Source: Nymphaea colorata (lineage: Eukaryota > Streptophyta > Magnoliopsida > Nymphaeales > Nymphaeaceae). Taken from it: a stretch of DNA of 64,000 bases. Made by a program: the position numbers and the translations under genes. A model generated the notes under the pieces. That model was given only the letters and a program-made list of their open reading frames with translations. It did not search any database and was not told where the DNA came from. The stretch is taken from the NCBI RefSeq assembly GCF_008831285.2, contig NC_045145.1:14834040-14898039 (forward strand). The letters run 5' to 3'. Position 1 is the first letter of the stretch; every line of letters begins with the position of its first letter. Positions 1 to 12,100 of this stretch are shown here, piece by piece.

Positions 1-332
1 GAAAAATATGAAGTCTTAACATTTAAAAGAAAACTAATTAAGCTTCTAAACTGACAATCAAATTCATGACTACTGAACAGTAATTCTCATCAAATTACAA
101 TGACTGCAGTACCAAGCACAAAAGAATCATGAAAATGGAGCTTATGAATCAAGCGGCTGTTACATAAGTATATATACAAGCAATGTCCAGGAGATGCATC
201 TGATAAGCTCACATCCTTAACGCAAGAGATATGGGAAATTTCATCCAACCAAATGATTATTTGCAAACTCCTGTTATTAACATTGCATGCATTGTACTAG
301 ACACGAGACACCAAAGAAGTATCCAATAAAAC

Positions 333-3300
333 CTCATTGAGCTTCTTTCGACGTCCTTTGGATTCAATTGGGAAGCGCCTCAGCATGATAAACAACCTAC
401 AGGCCAACTAAACTTATTAGATACAATATTTGGAAAATAGAACTTTGCTACTAATGTTGTATGGTAATAACTAATAAGGGCTAAGGAGTAACTAGATAAT
501 TTAGTTCGTGGAAGAATGGTACCTTCCACCATATATGACAAATCCGAGGGCAGCAAAGAAAGAAACAACTGCAAGACGTTATTCCACATCAGTTACAAAA
601 TCACTTGCACGAACCTACATGTTCCAAGTAAGTTCCCAAAGAAAATAATTTGTGAATAGAATATTTATTATTACTTGTTCTTGAGACAAAAATCAAATTG
701 GATAAACATTTATGGAAGTGGACAGACTGAAATTCTTTCAATAATGTTGACCTGCAAAGAATAGTTTTGCCACTTCAATCGCAAAGGCCTTTTGACTTAG
801 TTGCACATATATCCATATGGAAACCTGCGAAAGAGACTTGCACAATATCTCACGCAAATATTTCATTAATAAAGAAACATAATGTATTCTTTCATTCTTG
901 TGCTAACCTGCAGAACATACATAAGTCCATTAAAAATTAAATAGGCCGGTCTGAGTCCGTCTATTGGAAGGCCCCTTGCCTGAAATGAACAAGCAGACGG
1001 CAAAATTTTACCATTTTAGTCAATGCATGATTTGTGAAAAAGGGATCTTCAGATGCAGGAATAATACCTGGTAATATATTTCTGCCCAAAATAGTACAAG
1101 TAATGTATATGTTGAGAAAAACAGAAGTGATGGAATGTCTAGAAGAGCCATCTCGAGAACCTGCAAGTCACTGAATATTTCTAAGTGGAACGAAACAGGG
1201 TTCTAAAGGAAAAAGAGAAAAAGTGAACCACTAAGTACATGCATTTGATGAAACAATAGTTACGTATTTTCAAATTTAATCAGACTCAAATATATGAATT
1301 ACTCAACTGCATAACCCTTGGACATGGACTGGGACTATGAGAAAAACTAAAACTGGTCAGCTCAACCATGTGCCTATCAGGCATATGAGAAATCAAGTTG
1401 ACCTTGAAGCATAAAACAGCAAGCTCTTGTGACAAGATACAGCCATACAAAAGTAAGAACAGGCTGGTATTCATTCCTGAAGCACTATATTGATATAGAG
1501 AGTATATGGATGCATCATTGTGCAATGAGAGAATTCATCACTTAATTTCCAGCAACCGATAAGCAAGGTCTGGTGGGTAAGCTGACCATGATACTAGTAT
1601 TGCACATGTAGATTTCATATACATAATTTTGCCAAGCTTATATTCATAAATAATAAATGTTTATCTTATTTTATATAAGTGATGGACCCTTCTATTTACA
1701 ATACAGAAATTCCCTCTCGTCCGAGTTTCTCGCATGTTGTAGGTCTACATGAATAATAGGCTGATAAAGAGAACTAGAAACCCCAGCTTGAGCCACCCTA
1801 ATCCATTTTCTGCAACCCCTTCACCTACATCACACCACGCCCCCAAACCAAAAGAAGTTGTCCCTCTTAAAATTGGAAAAAGGAGAACCAAAATTCGTGT
1901 GCAGGTTATCAGCAATTTATGTAAAGCCATCCCATAAGACCACACCTTTGGCTTAAGCACAAAGATACTTGTAGCAAAGTAGTACATTTGACATATTAAG
2001 CCCACATTTGAAAATCATACCTTTGGCTTGACTACAAAGACATTTCTGTGGAGACCAAAAAGAATAGCACGCACTGCCCAAAACAAAACAACACCATAAG
2101 AATAAGCCTAAACAAAACATAGAGAGGAGCAGGCAAAAAAACTATCTAATTCTGGCTTACTTCCATTCACAGCAAAATTCATCAGGTGAAAAACCTTTTG
2201 TGTTGTCCATCCATATTCTGGAACCCTCACTTGAATCCGAAAAAGCTGCACCTGAGAAAATGGAACAAGATACAAGCTTAAGCAGAAGGCATGAGAACAG
2301 CAATCCCATGGAGGAAGCTCACAAGAAATAATAATGAAGTGTTGACCAAAGTATAAACTTGATAAACTATGGTTTGTGAGGAAATTAGTAAGCTTAATCT
2401 TGTAAAAGAAGTAATAAATTTTGAAAATTTGATTTTAAAATATTCAAGGGATCCAAATTGCAGCATTGTTTAATTATATTATTCTGGCAAAGAGTTGAGC
2501 TCATTTCCTAATTTTTAAAATTAAATTATCCCAACATTACTAATCTGAGAGCTTGTTGCCTTAAATGAATTTGAAATGTAATAAATAGCTGTTTTAGTAC
2601 ACTTCCAGAAGCAGTTTTTATATCGCATTGTCTTTCAGAAAAATATGCCAGACATATTGCAGATTTTCACCACAGTAAAACACTAAATCAACGTATTTGA
2701 AAGTTTGAATGCATCATTGAATCATCTTCGTCAGATTTCCAACTATACCATGAAAGCACTATGACTGGAACCCAATATACTCAAGATCGGATCTTAACTG
2801 GGGCAAGCCTGTACCAATGGCTGCTACCCCAACTCAGTCAGATTGTTTGAGTCAAGTGGACCAGATACTGAATGCCGTTGACGCATGTCATCCCTGAAAG
2901 GCCTTCCTACCTTACAGCAATCCTCAAGAACTTCCAAGAATGATAACCAGAGTATGCCTCAAGAAACACTCCCAGCGACGCAGGACTTTGATATAAAACC
3001 CAAATTTCACGTCGAAAATAATGTCGTCCGAGACGTGCAACACTCGCATTCACAAACCAAGAAAAGCTTCTTCGAGATTACACAAGTTCCTTCATCGAGC
3101 TCCTGCAACCAAAGCACGCGGCACCAAAATCGACGTCGTCCTAGCACATGTAGATTTCTTCACGATACTCTAAAGACCAATACTAGAAAATGGAAACTCA
3201 AAAGCGCGCTCACTTCATGAAGCCTTTCTAGATAGCCCCAAAATCACGAAACAGCAACCCATGCAACGCCATTATGCAAGAAACACCGAAAGAAAACCCG

Positions 3301-3693
3301 AAGCTCCAACCATACAGAAAAAACAAGACAAACACACATATTTCGACAGCGATTCGATGCAGATAGGAAAAGAAACCAAACAGAAATCCAACAAAATAAG
3401 GAAATGACTGTCATGGATACGATTTTCGTCTAAAACAAGAGAGGGGAAAAGAGACGGAGAGGCCGGCACAATGCGAAGGAGCAAGGTAGTGGCAGGATTT
3501 GCCCTACCAGAGCGACGAGGGAGACGAGGGCGTAAGCAACGGTGAGGGCGAAGAATATGCCATCCTGCCACTCCCTGGAGTCGTCGATCTCGTCCCACCA
3601 GTTTCTCCCTTCCCTGTAACCTCTCCGTCCCTCCTCCCCTACCGCATTCATTATGAGCTCGCTCCACCGATCCAGAAGCCTCGACGGCGCCAT
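333..3693 (-). CDS. TOM1: TOM1/TOM3-like multispanning membrane protein (partial, 3' end outside window)
   Basis: Host membrane protein of the TOM1/TOM3/THH1 family, a seven-helix tonoplast protein known in Arabidopsis as a cofactor of tobamovirus RNA replication; its own cellular role is poorly known. Eight minus-strand exons read through in frame: 3508-3693, 2161-2251, 2021-2073, 1068-1160, 908-979, 752-824, 523-568 and 333-396, giving 226 residues. The start at 3691-3693 places the conserved NWWDEIDDS and [10 protein letters not shown] about 30-50 residues in. Later exons give [62 protein letters not shown] and MLRRFPIES, all family hallmarks. All borders are GT-AG and phases agree. The missing C-terminal third lies left of base 1; bases 1-332 look intronic. 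The exon 2/3 junction gives Met where relatives usually have Val. The family is certain, but TOM1 versus TOM3/THH1 cannot be decided from this part. Confidence 0.9.
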
Positions 3694-3888
3694 GCCGGAA
3701 TCTGGAAGCCTAGAAAGGGAAGCGGAAGAAGAAGGAAAACCTAGGAAACAGAGAAATACAGGAGGGAAGAGAGGGAGAGGAGGAAGTGGAGGGAGGAGGC
3801 CTTTCGGAAGGGAGCGCGGGAAGTGAGGCGAGTTAGGAGGACACTTGGTTCGTCCCCGCGGGAATGAAATCGCGCAGTCAAACCCATG

Positions 3889-3910
3889 CCACGTGGCACG
3901 TGACACGTCA
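3889..3910. promoter_or_regulatory. Triple ACGT-core (G-box/ABRE-like) cluster upstream of the TOM1-like gene
   Basis: The 22 bases contain CCACGTGG, GCACGTGA and ACACGTCA in a row, three ACGT cores about 8 bases apart. They lie about 200 bp upstream of the minus-strand start codon of the TOM1-like gene. Such boxes bind bZIP and bHLH factors, and paired ABREs commonly confer ABA response. Use in this gene is inferred from position only. Confidence 0.55.
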
Positions 3911-5659
3911 TTTCTTCCGTGGACACCCTTTTCCTGTCTTTAGTAATATTTTTGTCACCCTTTTTTTTTAGCTGCGTCGTGTCCTCTCGATAAGTAGCTA
4001 CGCTGGCTCGAACTTGGGTTTGGCTCCATTATTAAAACCAGAACTCCACCTTAATTTGGGTTCGAGTTTGATTTGATTAAATTAAAAATATATTTTTTTA
4101 ATATAAAATAATACATAAATATAATTAATAATAATAAAATATTATATATATATATATATTAATAAAATAAATACTTAAAAAAATTATCATGTCCATTTGG
4201 ACCGGCTCAATAAATTATCAAGCCTATCAGATTTTTTTGTTTTTTGAGCCTGAGCTCTATTCGGGCGGCGTACCGAGTACCCCACCGACAACTCAACCTG
4301 ATGCCGAGCCTCACAGTTAACCACATTAATTATCAAACACGTTTGCACAATGAAATCCGATAGGCCCTAGCAAATGACTTTTGAACCTTTAGAGCCTCAA
4401 CTAACTGTGTTGCAAACCATAAACCATGAATACAAAGTTGAAGCAGAGTAAAAGCTGCACCTCCAATCACTAAAGTCAAGCACATACTACTTGGGACGAG
4501 AGGATTTGAGTGGTGGGTCATATTCCACTCACCCAAAAAATTAGCCACATTAATTAATATAAGAATCGCACAAGTGAAACGACTCAATTAAACTTTTCAA
4601 AGCATGCTTCTCACTTTGTGTTAAATTGAAACATACAGGCCAAATCTTAATGTATTTCCTTTTTTTGTTTTTGAGTTTAATCGTCCACGGTAGTCCTTTG
4701 TTATGCCTTAGATTATTGCTTCTAAATTTAAATGCACATGGATTTAAGAAAAAACAAACGTAATATCGGTGTGTCTCGTCGAAGTATTCGATACTTTGGC
4801 GGTTGAATCTCTTGAGCACAATTTGAAAAGATTTTCTTAACATTATTATTGTCCATCGAATTCATTTTTTTCGTTTATCTAATCTTCCAAATATATATAA
4901 TGTAAAAGGTGTTTGGCAATAGGAGCACTAACACCATGTTCCATGTCAAAGACTGCGGTAAATTTATGAAACACTGACAGACTCAGTTGAGTTATTGACG
5001 ATACTAGCGCCAAATAACGGCCCATAGACCAAGTTAATAACGCAGTTTGTGCCGTGCGCTCTGCTTCAACATTTCGAATATTCCCATACCAGCGTCAAAT
5101 ATTTTGTATTTTTAGGTTATATTAGCATCTCTAAGACTCCAAATCTGTGTTTGTAGAACCGAGCTCTATAAATCAAGTTTGGGACACGAATGCCTGAGCT
5201 TCTTGCTTCTTGAGAAGAGATGAGAAGTAATAGGTTGCAAATCTTTCATTTATTAACATTTAAATTTTCTTATTGAGATATATACTTACCTTACGAAAAT
5301 TCATAGGCCTTAGAAGAGAATGCTCCCACATCTCCAATCATGTCACTCTGTTGGAGCATGTCGTCACGGTAATAATGCTGTCTCTCTGTGCATCGTTTGA
5401 ACACCAAACATACGGAAAAGGCGAAACTTTGTGTGTCCACATGATTCCAAATTCTTGCATTGACTCCTAAAAATATAGATTCTTCAGACCCCACTAGTTC
5501 TCATTTTGTCAAAAAGTTGGCAAAGAACATTGAGTGTGAGCCACAATATCCCTCTTAAAAAATTTGAAATCCAGTAATAAGGTTTATTCAAATAAGTTAC
5601 TAAATGCGCTAATATTCGAGACACCAAAAGCAAGTACTATATCCTATGGACACGAAGGG

Positions 5660-5870
5660 TTGGGTTCAGGGACCGAGGGCCCGCCTAGGCCGTGGCCCTA
5701 CTCCAGCTAATTGAAAAAAAAAAATACATTAAAAAAAATTTAAAATTTTTAGTTGAGTAATGTATTTTTTAGATTCGGATTTAGTTTGGTCCTATCCAGA
5801 TAAGTTTGTTGGACTTTTTTGGAATGCCCCTGAAAAAAATCCTCGTCCTGCCTTTAGTTGGGTGAGTGCT
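5660..5870. repeat. Dispersed-repeat fragment, probably non-autonomous element
   Basis: A GC-rich block (GGGCCCGCCTAGGCC) is followed by A/T tracts and ends with CCCCTGAAAAAAATCC. Read on the minus strand it begins GGATTTTTTTCAGGGGC and ends in a GGGCCACGGCC block. A related GGAACCATGATTTTTTTTAGGG block occurs at 7497-7540, also on the minus strand. I infer fragments of one dispersed family; boundaries are approximate and no protein is encoded. Confidence 0.4.
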
Positions 5871-7404
5871 TCAACCTTAGAAGTGAACCTCTCAGGCGTT
5901 GAACTCATGAAATCTCATTAATTTGGCGAATTATGTAACAGTGCCCTGTGGATAACTATGGCATGTTTTAAACTCATGACATCCCATCAGTTTGGTATAT
6001 GAGTCACATCTAATATATCAGTAGCATTATTTTGGATAGCTATCTCCGTTTTCGAATTTATGACATGACATTTATAAGCTCCTCTGCTAGAGGAGTGGCA
6101 CCTTGATAAATGGTTATTTGTCTTCTTTTGTATTAATGTTAGAAAGCAGCATAATTTTATGTTCTAAAGTCTCTTTCTTGCTCATAGTTTTTGTGAACAT
6201 GTAGAATTGTCCAATTGAACTGAAGATATGCATTCATAGGAGAAACTTTATTTATTTGACAATTCTTCATTATTAATACTATTTCCACGTCGTTAACTTC
6301 TTATTGTAACAATTAATTGTTCACGAAAGATGCTCCGTGACATAACATGATACCCGACATGCATCGTTTTTGTAGAATCTTATTGCAAATATGATTGCGA
6401 AGCACATTATTCTTTTGTAAAGCAAACACGACTTTTTATATATCTGAAAGCAACATTTTAAAAAGGAAATAAAGTTGCCCCTTTAGTAGAGTATAAATGC
6501 AAAATGCATCATCACGTCACATCTAATACGCACTCGCAATCATTAAGATAACTCGACTAAGAAAAGCAAATCGTGCAGTGTGCTCTTAGTCGGGCACTTT
6601 CCACGGTAATCTACATTAGTTATTAAATCTAATTGCGTCCTTCCAATGTTGCATTGGCACTTAGAAACAGCTTATTCTTAAAAACATATAGAATTTAAAA
6701 ATGCAATTCAAATAAGAAAGCTAATTGACCATACGAATTTTCAAGGGCCGCCCAAAAAAGGTGCTGCATTGCGGCTTACACACATAATCTTGGTGTAAGA
6801 TTTTACTAAATCGAGGCCGCGAACAAGGCTAAATTACAAAGTGCAAAGTTCCGGACTTTATTTTAGATTGTTTGTATGTTTCGGCATAAGAAAATAAAGA
6901 ATTGCATTTGACATGAGGCAACTAAACTTATTAACGACAAGCCTCGTGTCAAGAAATATGTAACTAGTGGGGTGGGTGATTGGAATTACTTAAAGATGGG
7001 ATGTTGGCCTTGAGAGAATGAGATTAGCATGCTGAGATAATGATGGACAAGTTAGGTCAACTTAGAAAAGAGAAAGCTCCTTTATATCATTATCATGGTC
7101 ATTGTGAGGCCTTGTCCAACCAAGATGGGGTCAGCCTCTTAAGCATCTTTAGTATATTTTTTCCGGTTTGAAATGGACATTTTTTTCTCCATTAGAAATA
7201 TTGTTGACCATCAATATCTAAGAGAATCGAGAATCAATATATAAGAGAAGTGCGTTCATGGTTAACCACATTGGTGATGACTTTTTTATTTTTTTCCCAT
7301 TGGTAGAGTAGTCGCTCTTGAGACAGGAGACTCAGTTTAACCGCCCATGAATTTGACTTTTTATCATTCTGGCCTGGGTGAACTCAGAGAAAAAAAAATA
7401 TATA

Positions 7405-7545
7405 TGTAAAAAATCAATTTTTTTTAGTTTGGCTCGACCCGTCGCTCTTCTTGACCTTACCGTTGCTCCTCTTGGCCCAACCCGCGAATGGTTTGGCCCG
7501 TCCCTAAAAAAAAATCATGGTTCCGCCCCTGATTGTGGCGCCACC
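7405..7545. repeat. Second dispersed-repeat fragment related to the 5.7-kb block
   Basis: This block is locally GC-rich (GGCCCAACCCGCG, TTTGGCCCGTCCC) within AT-rich spacer and ends in CATGGTTCCGCCCC. On the minus strand it starts with GGGGCGGAACCATGA plus a T tract, a pattern typical of plant non-autonomous repeats. A (GCAT)n run follows at about 7574-7590. The assignment is by pattern only. Confidence 0.35.
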
Positions 7546-8879
7546 ATTTGTATATCAAGAGAAAAAAGATATCTGCATGCATGCATGCATGTGTGTTTTG
7601 ATTTAAAGTATATGAATATAACAAATATGATATGTAAATTGATCTATGAATCATGTGATTAATTTGATCAGCAATTCATAAAGTGCAGTTTCAAGATCAA
7701 AGTCGTTTGCATTATTGTTGGAAAAATTAACATTTATGACCTGCCAATGAAGTTGATTTAGCATCTCATAATGCTTTCACTCTCTCTCTAAACACCAACA
7801 ACATCGATTTAGGTGGAGCAGGAGTGCCAATATTATGTAAAGCTTCCCATGTCATTTCCATTCATCAATGAATGGAAGAAGTACACTTTGCTCTTCACCA
7901 GACAGACGTTCAAAATCCTTGTAAATAATTGTTCCAGATGCCAAGAGTTGAACGAAAATGACGCGACGATATGACCAATATATATATTAAGAAAACCTTG
8001 GAAATCGTTTCGAATGCAGTTAAAACAGCGATCCTTTTTTTTTTTACCGCCAACTTCACGGCGGCTATCCGGTTCACCGATCCGTTTCCCTGTAGACACA
8101 GCAACCGAGACGGGTTTATGTACCGTTCTGAGGCGTAAAAGATTCCTGTTGTCAGGCTTTGACCGTGCACACGTGCATAACCGCGTGACTCTGCGGCTAA
8201 AATGTAAAAAATGCGACTGTGGGAGGTTGCGTTAGGCTTTTACCATGGTTTAAAAAAATAACTGACATTCTTTTTAACAGATTTTCCGGGTCAAAGACAA
8301 AAAAAAAAAAGTTCTTTTGTTTTCTGACGTTGGTGTACCTTGGTAAAACCTTATTTTAAGTTTATATTGAGCATGAAATGATAAACATTATATACATGTA
8401 AAGAGATATTTTTAAACGAAATTTATTTAATATAAACTGAACTTGGAAAGACAAAGTTGAACCATGCGTTATGCGATGCATTTTTCCTTCATATAAAATA
8501 AAAAACAACCAGTGACAGGGGTAAATGAGTAATGAACGCAAAACAAGAAGGTTAAATTGGAGAAGCGTACAATGAGAATGACGGGCTGCGAACGCCAAAG
8601 TCAACATCGGAGAAAAGCCTGACATCGCAGAGCGTCGCGTAGTCTTTCATGAAATTATTCGTTCGCTACATGGATTTCCGAGAGAATAAGCCCTTCATTA
8701 TGGCGCAACACGTGTTGGGTCTCTTTTGGGCCAACTAAGTGGCATTTTCCAGAAATTTGCCTTGATTTATACGTGACCGTCTGAAACCTCGCTGACGAGC
8801 TTACCATCCGCTTGACAAGTACGGCGGACCAAGGCCGCAGAACTGTTCTCCTATTTTATTTGTTTTTTATTTTCCCTCC

Positions 8880-9178
8880 TTTTCTCTCCCTCTCTCTCTC
8901 TCTCTCACCCTGACGGGAGGAAAGAAGGAAAGGAACAAAGACCGGCTGTCAAAATTTTCTCTGCGCAGTGAGGGGAATTCTGGAAATCGAGAGGAAGAAG
9001 TGGGGGAAAGAGAGAATATGGAGGCTGCAAATCTAGGGTTTCTGCGGTTCTAGGGTTTGGCTTGGCGCGAATTGGGTTTTTGTGAGCTTTGTGGGCTTGT
9101 TTATGGAGCGGATGGAGTGAGCGTCGGAGAAGGGAGTGGTGCTTGGATTTTGATTCGGGGAAGCACGTAACGTTTCAG
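8880..9178 (+). promoter_or_regulatory. PP2C 5' leader region with CT tract, two telo-box motifs and two upstream ORFs
   Basis: A (TC)n tract lies near 8887-8907. TAGGGTTT occurs twice, at 9034-9041 and 9051-9058; this is the reverse complement of the AAACCCTA telo box found in leaders and promoters of many plant housekeeping genes. Two small upstream ORFs precede the main start: 9018-9053 (11 codons plus stop) and 9103-9120 (5 codons plus stop). Both terminate before the main ATG at 9179. The transcription start was not located precisely. Confidence 0.5.
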
Positions 9179-12100
9179 ATGTTTAGCGATAAGATATGTT
9201 GTTTTGGTACTAATTATTCGCAGGTACCAGTTCTCTTCCCTTGGTTCTTCTTTTTCGTCGTCTCCGTTATGGGTATTAGAAGTCGTTGTCTTCCTGATTC
9301 TGCCATGGTTGGCTTCTTGGTTGCCTGATTTGAAATGTCCACTGTTGAATTCTTGAACTTCTTTGTGGGTTTTTCTGGTGTTCCTTAGTTGGTAATTTGA
9401 CGGGTTTGTTAGTCGTGTTGATCGTGTAATTTTGATATATTTTTTATGATTTGTTGTTGTTTTTTTTTTTTTTGGAGGGGGTGGGGGTGGGGTTGGATCG
9501 GAGCATGTATCGGGTTCTATTCATTATATTGCAAGAAGTCGTACTTGTTTATAATGTTCAGGGGTTGGTCATTTGTGACGTGGGTGATCGTGGTGTTAAT
9601 AAGCGTTTTAGTATGAATGGAATAGGTGGAATTGGAGTTGATTGGTGTTTTTGAGGTCTCAGTTTTTTGTGATTGGGTTGGTTATGAGTGAGGATTGATT
9701 GTGGATTTTGTAATTTTTAGATCTGAATTATTGTAAATTTTGAATTGATTAAGAGTAACGAACAGATTGTGGATTTTAGCAGTTTTTAGTGGGTATGAAG
9801 TTGGATATATTTTTTTCCCCTTCAGTTGGGTGTGCGGTCTTCGGCTAACTCGGGTAAAGGGAAAAATCAGCAAGGTCCTGTCAAAATTATATATGGATTC
9901 AGCTTGGTGAAAGGCAAGGCCAGTCATCCCATGGAGGATTATCATGTAGCAAAGTTTGTTCGAGTCAATGGACATGAGCTTGGATTATTCGCTATCTATG
10001 ATGGACATCTGGGAGATAGTGTTCCTGCTTATCTGCAGAAGCACCTGTTCAACAACATACTTAAGGAGGTATTTTTTGAGTTCTCAGCTGAAATATGCAT
10101 GTCCGGGCGAGCTTTGGCCACCCTGGATGTTTGTAGGTGTGACATGCTTGTATGTTGGTGTTTAATTTGCAGGAAGAATTTTGGTCTAATCCACAGCTGT
10201 CCATATTGAGAGCCTATGAGAAGACGGACCAAGCCATTCTGACTCATAGCCCTGACTTGGGAAGGGGTGGATCCACAGCAGTTACTGCCATTACTGTAGA
10301 CGGACAAAAGCTTTGGATTGCCAATGTTGGTGACTCGAGAGCAGTTCTTTCTAGCAGTGGGAATGCAGTGCAGCTGACAACTGATCATGAACCTAACACT
10401 GAACGTGGGAGCATAGAGACAAAAGGCGGATTTGTTTCAAACATGCCAGGTGCTACGAAATTCTATTTGCAACCGTAGGAGATACCAATAGAAAACAGTA
10501 GAATTCTAAAAGCTTGAAATTGCATTCACTTGATCTTACATGAAGCTCTGTACTGTTTTGTTTAAGATTGCAACATGTTTTGCTTACCCAATAACCTAAA
10601 GTATTAGCATACCGAGAAAGCAGATATATTCATATCTGAAAAGGAACATGGTCTAGCAGTAATCTCAACATAGCAAATACACACACATATATATCAGCAT
10701 GATTAAAGCATCGGGATGACCATTTTTAGTAAATTGTTCTCTTTCTTCTTCCCAAGGGACGCGGAGGGGAAAAAGAAAATAGGATCAGTTTAAGAAGTGG
10801 AATCATTCTACAACCGCTGAATAAATTTTAACAAGATATATATCAAACACTTTCCATGTGTGGCAGTGTGGAGTTAGCAATCGTGGTCCCAAAGAATCTG
10901 AACTCTGGGGCTCAGTTGGCAAGTGTGGTCATGATTCAGACCGATAATTGACGTGAAAGTTGATAGAAAATAGAATCTGTTGAACCTTCTGCAGGGATCA
11001 GCTTGTTGTCTGGAACCAGAGCATCAGGGCCACCATCATATTAGTTTTCATGTAGTGTTCTTAGAGCATTCTATAATTTTGTTATTTTTCAATCATTTTC
11101 TCCTGGTATAAGTTGGTCTGCAATAGCTAGAACTTGGATAATCTTTTGCTGCTCTTTTCCATCCGTTCCTGTGTTTCCTATTATTCTTATTCAAATGTAA
11201 TTTACTGTAGCAATATTGAGGACGGCTGCTTAGCATGCTTTGAAATGGTAGGACTTGTTTGAGGGTGAAATCATTCATGGGCTAAAATGCTCAACAAAGT
11301 TTTAGTATGTGTGCACCTTACAAGTTTCTTGTAACCAGCAAGTCATCTGAAAGCTGAGTATCCTTTATAATGAATGAGAAATTCTGGGAGCAAAGAGTAG
11401 CTCATGCCTATCAATGGCTGGAGAAATTGTGGATATCCTAAAGAGTGTCAATTTACCTTGAGTTACAAAATATTAGAACTTTACTGTTTGAAAACTTGTG
11501 GTATGACATGACCTGCTTTTTGGTCCAGAAAATTGCAATATCGTTTCTGAACAGGTTAATCAACTTTTTATGATTACAATATTTGGTGAGGGCTCGGCTT
11601 TTGGAATTCTATCTTGCCTTGAAATGCTGGGCACTAACTCCAAGAAAAGCCCACTGTCTGGCTACATGCCTGCAGTATTGCCAATTTGATTGAGTGGCTT
11701 GATTTCAATGAGTTTTAATGGCAACTTTTTATGCAACAGTCATTTTTGTCATATACAGATTTGTTGCTGCAGAGTACCAAATTAGGTTCTTTGTGCTGAA
11801 ATGGCAATATATCCATAGCTGAATATATTAATCAGATTGAAGGAGGAGCCACAATTAGAAGGTACCTCCCTTTGGAGATTTCCTGGAAACAGTTTCAGGC
11901 TATCATCCTTAGCACAGCCAACTCCAGCCACTTTATTTTCCAGTCAACGTTTTGGTTGTTGGTGTGATTATGTAATCACACTTGGTCATGTCACATGTGT
12001 TTGAAACCATCTTAGTATTTGATACACAGAAATATACATTACACATAAGCAAACACATTCTGATAAATGTGAAAAAGGGATTTCCTGGTTAAATTCTCAG

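Larger units (their letters stand above)
3927..8880. other. Intergenic spacer, AT-rich, with decayed repeats
   Basis: No gene is supported here. The stretch separates two divergently transcribed genes (TOM1-like and PP2C). It contains a short AT microsatellite near 4141-4160, AT-rich tracts with GC-rich patches of degenerate repeat type near 4000-4320, two GC-rich dispersed-repeat fragments (listed separately) and homopolymer tracts. The short open frames lack conserved motifs or splice support. Confidence 0.6.

Noticed and set aside
1-332. Possible exon 9 of the TOM1-like gene at the left edge
   Set aside because: No minus-strand stretch here gives the expected C-terminal family motifs; it reads as intron, so the rest of the gene should lie outside.
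2885-3220. 111-residue plus-strand frame inside TOM1-like intron 1
   Set aside because: It is polar and protein-like in composition, but lies antisense within an intron, has no recognised domain and no promoter or splice signals.
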